Counted from the stretch's first letter, positions 53,789-63,548 are shown. The stretch is DNA of 64,000 nt from Acidobacteriaceae bacterium (GCA_003132405.1 PKXQ01000135.1:36356-100355), one strand, 5' to 3'. Program-made: numbers and translations. The notes: a model not told the origin generated them from the letters alone.

Positions 53789-54406
53789 TTATTCGCAGTC
53801 CGGCGGCATTGCCATGATTTCAGATTCGGAATCGCACGGCTGCTTTTTCTTGGCTGGCTCCAGCGCCGAGACACGGTTGTAGCGGAGAACCCAAAGGCCT
53901 TCGTTGTTGGTTAAGTAGATCAAGCCGTGTGCGCCGTCGGGGAGGAGGCTGGTGACTTTGTTGAACGTCTCCAGCGTCCTCGGATTGCGAGGATCGCTCA
54001 GGTCGAGAACGCGCACAATCTCTGTGGAGTGGCTGCTACTGGTTAGGGTGGATGACGTCTTTTCCGGAGCCTCGGCGATGGCTATATCTGGGCTGACCAT
54101 CTCGAGGTTGCCCGCCGTCGATTGATTCGATTCCGCCGTCCGCTTTAAGAGGCTTGGTCTTTCTGGGCTGGTGACGTCGACAACCATGAATCCTTGCTTC
54201 CCCGCCTGCTGCACGTACAAGTAATGTTTGCCGCCTTCCTTCTGCAGCAGCATCTGACTTCCGGTTGCCTGCGGTAAAGCCAGGTGGCCGATCACAGTGG
54301 CAGGCAGGTCGGTGGGTTTGGGCGTGGGTTGCTCGCCAGCGCTGGCCAACAAAGGGATCAACAGCACGAGCGCATACGTAGACAGATGACGCGTAGAGCT
54401 ATTCAT
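53789..54406 (-). CDS. Small secreted LVIVD-repeat-like protein
   Basis: This is a 205-residue protein from ATG 54406 with GGGGAAG upstream. The signal peptide ends 'LLASAGEQ'. Blade-like units such as 'GKHYLYVQQAGKQGFMVVDV' and 'VRVLDLSDPRNPRTLETF' resemble LVIVD propeller repeats, with only about two or three blades, so the protein is short for a propeller. The C-terminus is charged with Cys. No catalytic residues are seen. Confidence 0.65.
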   Translation of the reverse strand: MNSSTRHLSTYALVLLIPLLASAGEQPTPKPTDLPATVIGHLALPQATGSQMLLQKEGGKHYLYVQQAGKQGFMVVDVTSPERPSLLKRTAESNQSTAGNLEMVSPDIAIAEAPEKTSSTLTSSSHSTEIVRVLDLSDPRNPRTLETFNKVTSLLPDGAHGLIYLTNNEGLWVLRYNRVSALEPAKKKQPCDSESEIMAMPPDCE

Positions 54407-54481
54407 AAGTCACTTCCCCATGCACCATGTGAAGGCCTTTGGTTTCGCATCTTTAATCAATATATTACCGCATTAACGTGC

Positions 54482-56491
54482 TCATTGTTCTGTGGCGACG
54501 CCAACGCAACCGTTGGCACTCTGGGTGGTGCAGATCGTGCCAGCCTGCAAGGGCACAAAGACATGGTTTGTGTTCGGATCGACTGCGATGCTGTGTGCAT
54601 TGGAACCGGTCGTCATGTTCACCAGCCACTGGTTGCTTCCGGCATCAATGACGCCCATGACCGCGCCGGTGGGCATGTCGCGCGCCGCGAGATAATACTT
54701 GTTGTCGGTCGGGTTATACCAGGTTTCGTCCACTCCGCCCACGTTGTAGATGGGTATGCAGTTCGTGCTGGTCTCCGCGGTTGTGTTGCAGACGATGGTG
54801 TTACCCGGCGCGTCATTGATTATGTATTCGTTGGGCGGGAACGCCTCGCCGTCATGGTCCGCACAACCGACGAGAAAGTAATTTCCCGGACCCTGGGTGA
54901 CTCCGGTGGGCATGCAGTTGGGCATGATAAAACTGTTGACGACCACTGGCCCACAGGGCCCTCCGCAGGTGTTGTTCGCAACCTGTGGATCGATTTCGTC
55001 GACCGTTCCGATATTCGTGATGGCGATGGCATTTTCATTCGCCAACAGCAGATGGCCAGTGGCAGGATTCCACGCCATTCCTCCCAATCCGGCTGGCGCT
55101 ATAGCGCCGGCGCAGGTGCCGCAGGGGGTGGTTTGGTTCGCGGTTGTAAATTCGCCGTTCGCATAGTTGAGAATGGGGCCGTGATGACAGGGGATTGTGT
55201 ACAACGTGCCCGAAAAGGGAGTTATACCAATTCCGGGGACGAGCGAAGCGGCCGCCGATCCTGAGACGCCGCCGAAGGTCTGCGGATTGGACGGATCCGG
55301 ACAGGGAAATGTATTGTTAACGTTATCTACCGGAACAGGTTTGGGAGCATTAAGTCCAAATCCGCCAGAGGCCGTACCTCCCGCGCCGTCGTAATAGATC
55401 TGTCCAATGACGCAGCTAGGCGGATTGAAAGAAGCTCCCGGCGCTGGCGCCACTACCGTCTGCGACGTCCCCTGGAAAGGATAGTCACCGGCGTTGTAGC
55501 CAGCGAGGGTGAATCCTGCCGGATAAGGACCATAAGGATACGCCGAGTCAATGGGCAAGCAATGCTGTAACTGGAGGCTGTCCGCTGGGTTCTTCGCGAT
55601 AACGTGCGTCAAATCGAAAAACGTGACGAAGGGAAGTCCGGGGTCGCCGTCGATGATCGCCAGAACCTGATGGGTTGCCCCGTCGGCGCCCATGACGGAG
55701 CCTTCTGCCATTTCGTCGCCGCGATCATCTCCGCAATCGGCGCTAGAACCAGCTTCACCATTCCACGAAGCAACGCAGGGAGCGATGCCCAGCGGACCGT
55801 CGTAGTCAGCCGAAACTCCAGTGGGTACGTCGGCGATGACAACGGGTTGGGTGGGGGGATTCGTGGTTAAGTCCATCGTGGTCAGGTCAAAAGCCACGAA
55901 ACTGGAGCTGCCATTTCCGACAAAGAGAAATTTGCCGTCCGCCGTGGTGGCATTGCCGTCAGGTCCGGACATCGGATTGACGCCGTTGGCGCGCGAAGCG
56001 CAGCACTGCGCGCCGGGAAATCCGCCAAAATTACCGTTGGCACCGAAGCCGGAATCGAGGTGAAAGGGGGGATTCCTGCAGCCGAATCTGGTGAAATTCC
56101 CGAACACGGTGGCAATGGGCGGAATGCTGGAGTTGCAGGGACTCGCGCCATTTCCAGCATCCGTCACAGCATTGGATCCTTGTAGGGCATTTACAGCAAT
56201 GTCCTGGCCGGTGTCAATCACCACCACGGCCAAGCCAATCCGATCGGAAATATAGTCCAGATAGTGGCCGGTGGCAGCAGGGTTCGGGGCAATCGTGCTA
56301 ATGTCGAACGAGTTGAATGGACCGCCTGGCTCGCCGGTAGGGTTGTGTTCCGGCACCGTCACGATGTCGATGACGGCATAGGCGCCATTCTTGGTGGTGC
56401 CGCACGTGGGACAGTTCGGAGTAGTTCCGCAGCCGCTCAGAATCACAAACAGTGCGATCACAGCAATAGTAAGCAGAATCCTCGGTCTCAT
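54482..56491 (-). CDS. Large exported lipoprotein, propeller-like, function unknown
   Basis: This is a 669-residue protein from ATG 56491 with GGGAGGGG upstream. The lipobox is 'VILSGC'. The chain is rich in Gly, Pro, Asn and Cys, with repeating units such as 'GKFLFVGNGSSSFVAFDLTT', 'HQVLAIIDGDPGLPFVTFFD', 'GLGGMAWNPATGHLLLANEN' and 'NAHSIAVDPNTNHVFVPLQA', suggestive of NHL/YncE-type blades. More than twenty Cys imply disulfides. It follows the porin gene on the same strand by about 100 bp. No enzyme motif is seen. Confidence 0.72.
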   Translation of the reverse strand: MRPRILLTIAVIALFVILSGCGTTPNCPTCGTTKNGAYAVIDIVTVPEHNPTGEPGGPFNSFDISTIAPNPAATGHYLDYISDRIGLAVVVIDTGQDIAVNALQGSNAVTDAGNGASPCNSSIPPIATVFGNFTRFGCRNPPFHLDSGFGANGNFGGFPGAQCCASRANGVNPMSGPDGNATTADGKFLFVGNGSSSFVAFDLTTMDLTTNPPTQPVVIADVPTGVSADYDGPLGIAPCVASWNGEAGSSADCGDDRGDEMAEGSVMGADGATHQVLAIIDGDPGLPFVTFFDLTHVIAKNPADSLQLQHCLPIDSAYPYGPYPAGFTLAGYNAGDYPFQGTSQTVVAPAPGASFNPPSCVIGQIYYDGAGGTASGGFGLNAPKPVPVDNVNNTFPCPDPSNPQTFGGVSGSAAASLVPGIGITPFSGTLYTIPCHHGPILNYANGEFTTANQTTPCGTCAGAIAPAGLGGMAWNPATGHLLLANENAIAITNIGTVDEIDPQVANNTCGGPCGPVVVNSFIMPNCMPTGVTQGPGNYFLVGCADHDGEAFPPNEYIINDAPGNTIVCNTTAETSTNCIPIYNVGGVDETWYNPTDNKYYLAARDMPTGAVMGVIDAGSNQWLVNMTTGSNAHSIAVDPNTNHVFVPLQAGTICTTQSANGCVGVATEQ

Positions 56492-56566
56492 CGAATCCCC
56501 TCCCGCAATTTCTCTTCAGGACCGGTTTGCCGCCGACCCTGCCGATGCCAAACTTGTTTCACCATT

Positions 56567-56588
56567 GGCCCGCAACGAACTGCGGGCC
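56567..56588 (-). terminator. Possible terminator after the porin gene
   Basis: GGCCCGCA (56567-56574) and TGCGGGCC (56581-56588) make a perfect eight-base stem with a six-base loop, five bases past the porin stop. There is no T-run on either strand, so it may only attenuate transcription or protect mRNA. Confidence 0.4.
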
Positions 56589-56592
56589 ACTA

Positions 56593-58233
56593 CTAGAACC
56601 TGAACTGAAGGCGCTGCAGGACCACATAGTAGTTCTGCGGCACCGCGCCAATCGTGCTCGGCTCCTTCAACTGATCGACGGCGACGTTCACCATGTACTT
56701 CACCCAATAGTTCGGATACCAGTTGAGTCCCATGGTGTATTCGAAGGTGTGGTAATCAAACGTGGGAACATAACCCGGCGTGTAATAGTTCAGCAGACTT
56801 GTACCCGGTTCGTTCGCCTGGATACCGGTGAATCGGAAAGCAACTTCCCAGGCTCCCAATCCACGCCCTGCGCCACCCGGGGTTTCGGGGCCGAAGGTTG
56901 GACGCTTGACGCGAGGCGTGCCATTTTCCGGCCGCTTTTCGCCGGTCAGCAAGTAAGTTGTGCTGAGGTCCCACGCCTTGGCTCGGATGGTGGGCAGACT
57001 CAGGAAGCCAAGATTTCCTACCTGCTCGGAGCCGACGTTCGTACGATCCATATCGAGCTGATCGTATTCGCCGCGCAGAGCGAAGCGGTCTTTGATGTAA
57101 GTGAACTCGCCGTTGTAGCGCTGAATGTCTCCGTTGATGGCGAATTGCGGGAAGAACGTGTAAGCGCCGTCAGCCAGTGTGCCCGCGAAGCTTAGATCTC
57201 CAGACAGGCCGCGCGATCGCGCAAAGTCCACCGATCCGCCGATCGCGAACTGTTTGAACCAAGCGCTCTGAGACTTGCGGAACGGATAAAAGCGCAGTCG
57301 CCCGATGAATTCCGGTTGGTTGGTGGTATTGGCGATCGCATACCCCTTGCCGTTGAATGCCCCTGCCCAGTACTGCACCACGCCGCCATCAATATCGCCG
57401 TGTATGGCGACACCTGGGCTGCGATAGGCGGAAGCGGCGGACGGGTACAACATCGATTGAAAGCCACGTTCTACAAAGTCCAGGTTGGTGGCGCCGAGAC
57501 CGGTTTCTTGTGCGAAGGGAACTTTAAATTGGCCTGCCTGAAACTGGAACTCCGGCCGTATTCTTACGTTGAGGTAGACATCGCGCACGACCGAACCTGA
57601 GGTCGCAGCCGCGTCGGTCAGCAACGCGAAATCAAAGTGCGATCCGTAGTTGCCCTGAAAACCGAAGCGGGCGCGCCGCAACAGGAACGTGTCGGCGGGC
57701 GCGCCATCGCCTTTGTAAGCGCGATAGTCGGCGTCCACGTAGCCATAGGGACTGATACTGAATTGGCCGTCGGGACTGCGAATGAAAAAGTGTTCGCCGT
57801 TCCATCCAGCAGTCAGCGGAGGCTCTTTTTTCTGCGCGGAGGCAGCTTGATCTATCATCGCCTCGGGCATCGGCGTGGGCTGGATAAGAACTGCGGGCAA
57901 CAGCCGAGCACCGAAGTCGCTTGAGGCGTCCATAGGGCGCGTCGCAACGGGGAGGGCTACAGGCTCGATATCGGCTGAGCGGCTATCGCTTGTCCGAGAC
58001 GCAGCCGCTTGCATCTTTCCTTCGGCCAGCTTCTCAACCAGCGCTTTCAACTCCTCGATGGTTTTGCGCTGCGCGGCGACCTCACTGCGCAACTGATTGA
58101 CTTCTTCCTTCGTGGCGGCCACGGGAGCGGCGCCGTCAGTTTTGCTCGCGGGATCCGCGCCTTGAGCTTGGGCAAACGAACCGGGCGCCATGGATACTAC
58201 CAGAAGCACGAAAAATGTTGTTAGCGAGCGCAT
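56593..58233 (-). CDS. Phosphate-selective porin O/P family outer-membrane protein
   Basis: This is a 546-residue protein. ATG 58233 has GAGAGG upstream; the frame to 58263 is longer but lacks a site. The signal peptide ends 'GSFAQAQ'. A coiled coil (about residues 38-70, 'KEEVNQLRSEVAAQRKTIEE') precedes the barrel, as in trimeric OprO/P-type porins. The barrel has 'FSISPYGYVDADYRAYKGDG', 'FQAGQFKVPFAQETGLGAT' and 'GLNWYPNYWVKYMVNVAVDQ', and it ends in an aromatic residue ('LQFRF'). The family passes phosphate or other anions; specificity here is not shown. A lone pstS lies about 4 kb away. Confidence 0.9.
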   Translation of the reverse strand: MRSLTTFFVLLVVSMAPGSFAQAQGADPASKTDGAAPVAATKEEVNQLRSEVAAQRKTIEELKALVEKLAEGKMQAAASRTSDSRSADIEPVALPVATRPMDASSDFGARLLPAVLIQPTPMPEAMIDQAASAQKKEPPLTAGWNGEHFFIRSPDGQFSISPYGYVDADYRAYKGDGAPADTFLLRRARFGFQGNYGSHFDFALLTDAAATSGSVVRDVYLNVRIRPEFQFQAGQFKVPFAQETGLGATNLDFVERGFQSMLYPSAASAYRSPGVAIHGDIDGGVVQYWAGAFNGKGYAIANTTNQPEFIGRLRFYPFRKSQSAWFKQFAIGGSVDFARSRGLSGDLSFAGTLADGAYTFFPQFAINGDIQRYNGEFTYIKDRFALRGEYDQLDMDRTNVGSEQVGNLGFLSLPTIRAKAWDLSTTYLLTGEKRPENGTPRVKRPTFGPETPGGAGRGLGAWEVAFRFTGIQANEPGTSLLNYYTPGYVPTFDYHTFEYTMGLNWYPNYWVKYMVNVAVDQLKEPSTIGAVPQNYYVVLQRLQFRF

Positions 58234-58719
58234 GTGTTTCCTCTCCCGGAATAAAGTGCACAACGGCCTGTGCTCAAGGCAGACACACGAATCCTGTCGA
58301 CGCCGCCTTGTTCGTTCGGGCCACGAACCGAAAGACTTCTAAATAGAGTTGCGTATGAGAGCAATCCGGTCTGAAGAGCGGACCAGTTACGAGAAGGCGG
58401 TTTATCATATCGAAAGAATGAATGTCAAGGAAAAGTTTTTCAGATCGTCCGCCAATCGAGCGCGGACAGTCGTCACTGCGAGCAAAGCCGGGTCGGGAAA
58501 AACGCTAGCAGAATTAGCGGCTTCAAGGGAGTGCATAAAGAGATGCATCCAAGAAAAAAGTTGACGAAAATCAGGCAATGAAAAATTTTCGTGCACTGCC
58601 TGAAGTTGCAAGCAAAACCGGGCGCGGGTTTCGCTAGCTGATCCTGCTAAAATCGGCGACGCACTGTGCGACGCTATGTTCAGCGAGTCGTCTCGGTGGA
58701 CGTAGTTTTCCAGGCACCT
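58234..58719. other. Divergent intergenic region
   Basis: The segment separates the leftward porin from the rightward permease. A 71-residue open frame at 58349-58564 has no ribosome site and no family features, so it is left out. TTGACG at about 58561 may begin a promoter, but no matching -10 was found. Confidence 0.5.
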
Positions 58720-59502
58720 ATGGGATTACACTTCGCTCAGGCCATCGGTTTGCTCGCAGCGGCAGGGATCGCCGGCGCACTGAACGCGCTGGCGGGCGGC
58801 GGCAGTTTCATCTCCTTCCCCGCATTGTTGTTCACGGGCATCCCGCCGGTGGAAGCGAATGCCACCAATACGGTCGCGCTCTGGCCAGGGTTGGTCGCCA
58901 GCGCCATGGCTTACCTGAAGCGGCTGAACGCTCCGCTGCGAGTTTTGGCGCCGTTGATGGTGACCAGCGTTCTCGGCGGATGGGCCGGAGCGCTGCTCCT
59001 GCTGAAGACTCCGCAGCATACTTTTATGCGCCTGGTTCCGTGGCTGCTGCTGGCAGGAACTCTGCTCTTTGCTTTTGGCAATTCACTTCGCGGCCTCGTC
59101 GGGAAAACTGCGGTCGTCGATGATCTCCGAGATATTTCGGTGAAGGCAATCGTCCTTGGTTCGATCACCGAGTTACTGGTTGCGATTTACGGCGGATACT
59201 TCGGCGCCGGCATCGGATTCATGGCTCTGGCGATGTTGGCGCTGATGGGAATGCGGGACATTCACGCCATGGGCGCGATCCGGACGCTGCTCGCCGTCGC
59301 CATCAACGCCGCCGCGGTGATTACATTTATCGTGGCGCGCGCGGTGTTGTGGCCGCAGTGTCTGGTGATGGTCGCCGGTTCGCTCGCCGGGGGCTGGTTT
59401 GGCGCACATTACGCGCAGCGGGCTGACCCGAAGCGGGTGCGGAGCATGGTGATCGGCGTGGGCATCGCCATGACAGCGTATTTCTTCTTCAAGGTCTACT
59501 AG
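58720..59502 (+). CDS. TauE/SafE-family (DUF81) anion permease
   Basis: This is a 260-residue protein. The start is uncertain: ATG 58720 opens directly into helix 1 ('AIGLLAAAGIAGALNALAGG'), while a GTG at 58666 would add 18 residues. About eight helices are seen. The two family motifs are present as 'GGGSFISFPALLFTGIPPVE' and 'GGYFGAGIGFMALAMLALMG'. Members export sulfite, sulfoacetate or other organic anions. With a glyoxylate-type aminotransferase and an oxalyl-CoA-synthetase-like gene downstream, a small organic acid is a possible substrate (inference). Confidence 0.87.
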   Translation: MGLHFAQAIGLLAAAGIAGALNALAGGGSFISFPALLFTGIPPVEANATNTVALWPGLVASAMAYLKRLNAPLRVLAPLMVTSVLGGWAGALLLLKTPQHTFMRLVPWLLLAGTLLFAFGNSLRGLVGKTAVVDDLRDISVKAIVLGSITELLVAIYGGYFGAGIGFMALAMLALMGMRDIHAMGAIRTLLAVAINAAAVITFIVARAVLWPQCLVMVAGSLAGGWFGAHYAQRADPKRVRSMVIGVGIAMTAYFFFKVY

Positions 59503-59704
59503 CTCAATAATGTCCACCAGCTCAACCCACCGTGGCAAAGTCAACCATAAGAGGAACTGATAGAAGTCAGCAATAGAATTAAGTTGACTATCGCCGCACG
59601 GCGGGTGACAACTATCAAACTGCTCGCCGCTAACGGCTGGCCAGCGCTGGAGATTGTCTTCTCCATACCGTAATATCAAGTGTTTAGTTTGAGTTTGAGA
59701 TGAA

Positions 59705-60880
59705 ATGAGGTCCACCGGTCATATGAGTGCATTAGAACAGGTCGATTCCGCCATAAATTTTCCAGCCCTGCAACCGCCTCACCGCTATCTTTTCGGCCCG
59801 GGACCGACCATGGTTCATCCGCGGGTCTATGAAGCGCTGTCGAAACCAATTGTCGGCCATCTCGATCCCTACTTCATACAGGTGATGATGGACTGCCAGC
59901 AGTTGCTCAAGACTGCCTACGGAACCGAGGCCGGCGCGACGCTGGTGATTTCCGGGACGGGCAGCGCAGGCATGGAAGCCGCCGTGGTCAATTTCGTCGA
60001 GCCGGGAACGAAGATCGCGATATTTGCCAACGGATATTTTTCGGACCGGCTCACCGAAATGGCGAAGCGGAACGGCGCCGAGGTCGTGCGCTTTGAAAAG
60101 GCCTGGGGTGAAACTTATACCGATGATGAAGCGCGCGAGTTTATCCGGCGCGAGAAGCCCAAGGTCGTAGGTTATGTGCACGCTGAGACCTCGACCGGAG
60201 CGTTGCAACCAGGCAACGCTATTTGCGCCGCGGCTCACGAAGCGGGCGCGCTCGTGATCGCCGATTGCGTTACTTCGCTGGGCGGCGTGCCGGTAGAGTT
60301 CGACCGAACAGGCATGGACATTGCTTACAGTTGCACGCAAAAAGGGCTGAGTTGTCCGCCGGGATTGTCGCCCATGGCCATGTCGCCGCGGGCGATGGAG
60401 TGGCTGCGCGGCCGAACCACTCCGTCACGCAGCTGGTATCTCGACCTCAAACTGATTCACGATTACGCGACCGTATCGCACCGCTATCATCACACCGCGC
60501 CGATCTCGATGTTTTATGCGCTACGCGAGGCGCTTCTGGTGGTTGCCGATGAAGGCATTGAGAAGCGATGGGAGCGGCATCGCCGTTGCCACCAGCTTTT
60601 TGTGAAAGGCATCGAAGCGATGGGCTTGAGTATGCATGTGCCGGAAGAGCATCGCATCACTACGCTGAATACTGTCTGCGTTCCCAAGGGCATCGACGAG
60701 GCGAAAGTTAGGAAGCGCCTGTTGGACGGGCCCGGCATCGAAATCGCCGGCGGATTCGGCCCTCTCGCGGGCAAAGTCTTTCGCATTGGCGTCATGGGAC
60801 CGCTGGCCACAGAAGATAACGTGCGATTTTTCCTGAGTGAGTTTGGGAAGGCGCTGAAGGCCGAAGGCTACGGGCAGTAG
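59705..60880 (+). CDS. Class V aminotransferase (alanine/serine-glyoxylate type)
   Basis: This is a 391-residue protein from ATG 59705; ATG 59723 would remove six residues. The fold is shown by 'FGPGPTMVHPRVYEAL', 'GTGSAGMEAAVVNFVEPGTK' and 'VHAETSTGALQP', and by the PLP-lysine region 'SCTQKGLSCPPGLSP' with K213. These features are those of alanine-glyoxylate/serine-glyoxylate aminotransferases (AGXT, SGAT). The reaction is PLP-dependent amino transfer between glyoxylate and an amino acid such as alanine or serine. The next gene is a putative oxalate-CoA ligase 36 bp downstream, in a likely operon. Confidence 0.93.
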   Translation: MRSTGHMSALEQVDSAINFPALQPPHRYLFGPGPTMVHPRVYEALSKPIVGHLDPYFIQVMMDCQQLLKTAYGTEAGATLVISGTGSAGMEAAVVNFVEPGTKIAIFANGYFSDRLTEMAKRNGAEVVRFEKAWGETYTDDEAREFIRREKPKVVGYVHAETSTGALQPGNAICAAAHEAGALVIADCVTSLGGVPVEFDRTGMDIAYSCTQKGLSCPPGLSPMAMSPRAMEWLRGRTTPSRSWYLDLKLIHDYATVSHRYHHTAPISMFYALREALLVVADEGIEKRWERHRRCHQLFVKGIEAMGLSMHVPEEHRITTLNTVCVPKGIDEAKVRKRLLDGPGIEIAGGFGPLAGKVFRIGVMGPLATEDNVRFFLSEFGKALKAEGYGQ

Positions 60881-60916
60881 GTTGGCGAAGACCTCGATTG
60901 TTGAAGGCGACAAGCA

Positions 60917-62431
60917 ATGACTTTGAAGTCGGTGGTCACGCTACTTGACGTTTTGCAGTTCGCGAACAGCCATACGGCGATTGTCGTGCCCGAGCTGGGC
61001 ATCAGCGTCACCTATGATTCTCTGCGCCGACAAGTCTTGACCATGGCTGACGCGCTGGCCTCTGCCGGCGTTCGGCGCGGCGATGCCGTTGCGATCGCGT
61101 TGCCCAACGGCTTGCCGGCCATTGTTAGTTTTCTCGCTGCCTCGATCGCGGGAACTGCCGCGCCTTTGAACCCCGCTTATCCCTACGAGGAGTTTCTTTT
61201 CTTTCTTGGAGACACGAACGCTCGCATCATGCTTTGTCCGCCCGTGGGCGCGGAGTTCGCACGCAGCGCCGCCGCCGATCGCAAGATCCCGGTGATGTCG
61301 GTTGGGATGACCGATCAGGGCGATGTTCATCTCGTCGATGCGCCGACCGGAGCTACCGCCCCCGTGCCAGCCGCGGACGATATTGCTCTTGTCCTCCACA
61401 CTAGCGGGAGCACAGGACGGCCGAAGCGGGTTCCGCTGCGGCATTTCAATCTCGCGGTATCGTCGGCGAATATCGCCAATACTTACGCGCTCTCGGAAGA
61501 AGATGTTTCGCTGTGCATCATGCCGCTCTTTCACATCCATGGTTTGATCGGGTCGACCATGGCAACTTTGCTTTCCGGCGGAACCGTCGTTGTTCCTACC
61601 AAGTTCAACGCTCTCTCTTTTTGGCGGACGGTGCGAGAACATCGCGTGACGTGGTATTCCGGCGTGCCCACCATGCATCAGCTTCTGCTGGCGCGGGCTC
61701 ATCACAAACCTGCGGAGGCGGCCACATTGCGCTTCATCCGCTCTTGCAGCGCGCCGCTTTCGTCTGAGCTCATTCAAAAAATTGAGGATCTTTTTGGCGT
61801 GCCTTTTGTCGAGGCCTACGGCATGACCGAGGCTGCCCACCAGATGACTTCGAATCCTCTTCCGCCGCGGCATCGCAAAGCGGGTTCTGTGGGCGTCGGT
61901 ACCGGGCTCCGCATCAGCATCATGGACAAGGACGGGAATCACCTCGGCACCAATCAACGCGGCGAAGTCGCCATTCAGGGCGCCAATGTGTTTCGCGGAT
62001 ATGAAAATAATCCTGAGGCCAACGCGCGAGCTTTTGCGAATGGGTGGTTCCGCACTGGTGACGAGGGCTTTCTCGACGAAGACTGCTATCTGCATCTGAC
62101 TGGGCGCATCAAAGACATCATCATCCGCGGAGGCGAGAACATTGCGCCGCATGAGGTTGATGAAGTCCTGTTGAAACATCCCGCCGTAGCCGCGGTGGTT
62201 ACATTCGGCTGCCTGCATCCCGTGCTCGGGGAAGAAGTAGCTGCCGCCGTGGTGTTGCACGAACCGGGGAGTATCACCGAAGCGCAACTCATCAAGCACT
62301 CGCGCGAGTATCTGGCGGATTACAAATGCCCTACCAAGATTTATTTTGTGAATAGCATTCCGACCACCGCAACGGGAAAGATTCGGCGCCGCGTCGTGGC
62401 CTCTGCGCTCACCGATGACCAGCGCGCATAA
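60917..62431 (+). CDS. AMP-forming acyl-CoA synthetase, oxalate-CoA ligase (Pcs60/AAE3)-like
   Basis: This is a 504-residue protein from ATG 60917. The A3 motif is 'TSGSTGRPK' (residues 162-170). 'EAYGMTEAAHQMTSNPLPPR' (from E299) closely follows the yeast Pcs60 and plant AAE3 sequence, and the C-terminal lysine of 'TATGKIRRR' is K488. Those enzymes make oxalyl-CoA from oxalate, ATP and CoA. The hallmark 'HQMTSNPLPP' stretch makes this assignment better than generic. No formyl-CoA transferase or oxalyl-CoA decarboxylase is seen in the window, so the downstream fate of oxalyl-CoA is unknown. Confidence 0.88.
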   Translation: MTLKSVVTLLDVLQFANSHTAIVVPELGISVTYDSLRRQVLTMADALASAGVRRGDAVAIALPNGLPAIVSFLAASIAGTAAPLNPAYPYEEFLFFLGDTNARIMLCPPVGAEFARSAAADRKIPVMSVGMTDQGDVHLVDAPTGATAPVPAADDIALVLHTSGSTGRPKRVPLRHFNLAVSSANIANTYALSEEDVSLCIMPLFHIHGLIGSTMATLLSGGTVVVPTKFNALSFWRTVREHRVTWYSGVPTMHQLLLARAHHKPAEAATLRFIRSCSAPLSSELIQKIEDLFGVPFVEAYGMTEAAHQMTSNPLPPRHRKAGSVGVGTGLRISIMDKDGNHLGTNQRGEVAIQGANVFRGYENNPEANARAFANGWFRTGDEGFLDEDCYLHLTGRIKDIIIRGGENIAPHEVDEVLLKHPAVAAVVTFGCLHPVLGEEVAAAVVLHEPGSITEAQLIKHSREYLADYKCPTKIYFVNSIPTTATGKIRRRVVASALTDDQRA

Positions 62432-62465
62432 GCATCGTGCATAATGTGATCGTGGAAAACGGACG

Positions 62466-63449
62466 ATGAAATTCCTGATCGCGGGCGCTGGGGCGATTGG
62501 AGCCTACATCGGCGCGCGCATGGCGAATGCCGGATTCGATGTCACACTCTTCGCGCGGGGTCCGCATCTTCGCGCCATGCAAGGGCATGGCGTGCAGGTG
62601 AAGAGTCCGGAGGGTGATTTCGTAGCCCATCCCGCTATTGCCGGTTCTCTCGAAGAAATCGGACCAATGGACGTCGTGTTCCTTGGTGTGAAGGCGCACG
62701 GCCTGCCGCAACTGACGCCACAATTGAAGCCGGTGATCGGCCCCGATACCACTGTCGTCAGCACGCAGAATGGGATTCCGTGGTGGTATTTCCAGGGATT
62801 CGGCGGGGAATGGGAGGGGTTGCGCCTGGAGCGCGTCGATCCTGGCGGCGTCATCTCGGCGGCGATTCCAGCCAAGCAGGTGATCGGATCGATCGTTTAC
62901 TTTTCGACTGAGATTCCGTCACCCGGCGTGATTCAGCACATCGAGGGCAATCGCATTTCTCTTGGCGAACCCGATGGCTCACGCTCCGATCGCTGCCGGC
63001 GGATTGCGGAAGCGCTCATCGCTTCGGGATTGCGCTGTCCTGTGACTACGCGCTTACGCCACGAGATTTGGGTCAAGGTGCTGGGCAACGCGTCTTTGAA
63101 TCCGGTCAGCGCGCTGACTCGCGCAACGCTGGTGCAGATGGTGCGCGACCCCGGCGTGGCTTCGGTGATCCGCAGCATTATGGAGGAGGTCGAGGCGGTC
63201 TCTCACAAGCTCGGCATGGAATTGCCCGTTTCCATCGACCAGCGCATGGCGGGCGCGGAAAAAGTGGGCGAGCATAAGACTTCCATGTTGCAGGATCTCG
63301 AAGCAGGCCGACCGATGGAACTCGAAGCGCTGGTGGGCGCGGTCGTCGAACTCGGCGAACGGGTGGGACTTCCGATGACCTGTACACGGACCGTCTACAA
63401 CTGCACGAAACTGCTATCCCAATGCGCAGCATCGCGCCAACCAATGTGA
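62466..63449 (+). CDS. 2-dehydropantoate 2-reductase family (ApbA/PanE) protein
   Basis: This is a 327-residue protein from ATG 62466. The dinucleotide site is 'IAGAGAIGAYIGARM' (G7-x-G9-x-x-G12), and 'VFLGVKAHGLPQ' and 'EIWVKVLGNASLNPVSALT' hold the catalytic-type Lys and Asn of the ketopantoate reductase fold. PanE converts 2-dehydropantoate to pantoate with NADPH, but family members outside pan operons reduce other 2-oxo acids. Its place 34 bp after the oxalyl-CoA-synthetase-like gene makes a C2/C3 oxo acid such as glyoxylate or tartronate semialdehyde an attractive but unproven substrate. Confidence 0.88.
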   Translation: MKFLIAGAGAIGAYIGARMANAGFDVTLFARGPHLRAMQGHGVQVKSPEGDFVAHPAIAGSLEEIGPMDVVFLGVKAHGLPQLTPQLKPVIGPDTTVVSTQNGIPWWYFQGFGGEWEGLRLERVDPGGVISAAIPAKQVIGSIVYFSTEIPSPGVIQHIEGNRISLGEPDGSRSDRCRRIAEALIASGLRCPVTTRLRHEIWVKVLGNASLNPVSALTRATLVQMVRDPGVASVIRSIMEEVEAVSHKLGMELPVSIDQRMAGAEKVGEHKTSMLQDLEAGRPMELEALVGAVVELGERVGLPMTCTRTVYNCTKLLSQCAASRQPM

Positions 63450-63517
63450 GCAAGGTTCCACACTTGGGGCCTTCCCTTCGTCTTGCATTTCGCCACTAAA
63501 ATATATCGATCGGGGGC

Positions 63518-63548
63518 TTGACAGGGCAACCGAGAACGGGAGTATACT
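63518..63548 (+). promoter_or_regulatory. Probable sigma-70 promoter of the FadR-type gene
   Basis: TTGACA (63518-63523) and TATACT (63543-63548) are both near-consensus. The spacing is 19 bases, or 17 if the -10 is read as AGTATA (63541-63546). The start codon lies 38 bp beyond. Confidence 0.6.

Noticed and set aside
54284-55264. Plus-strand open frame of 326 codons opposite the large lipoprotein
   Set aside because: The minus-strand gene has a lipobox and regular repeats; the plus frame starts inside another gene's signal region.
58349-58564. 71-codon open frame between porin and permease
   Set aside because: It contains 'GSGKT', but there is no beta-strand before it and no ribosome site; chance P-loop-like string.
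60941-62299. Minus-strand open frame of 452 codons opposite the acyl-CoA synthetase
   Set aside because: All adenylation motifs are on the plus strand; the antisense product shows no recognisable fold.
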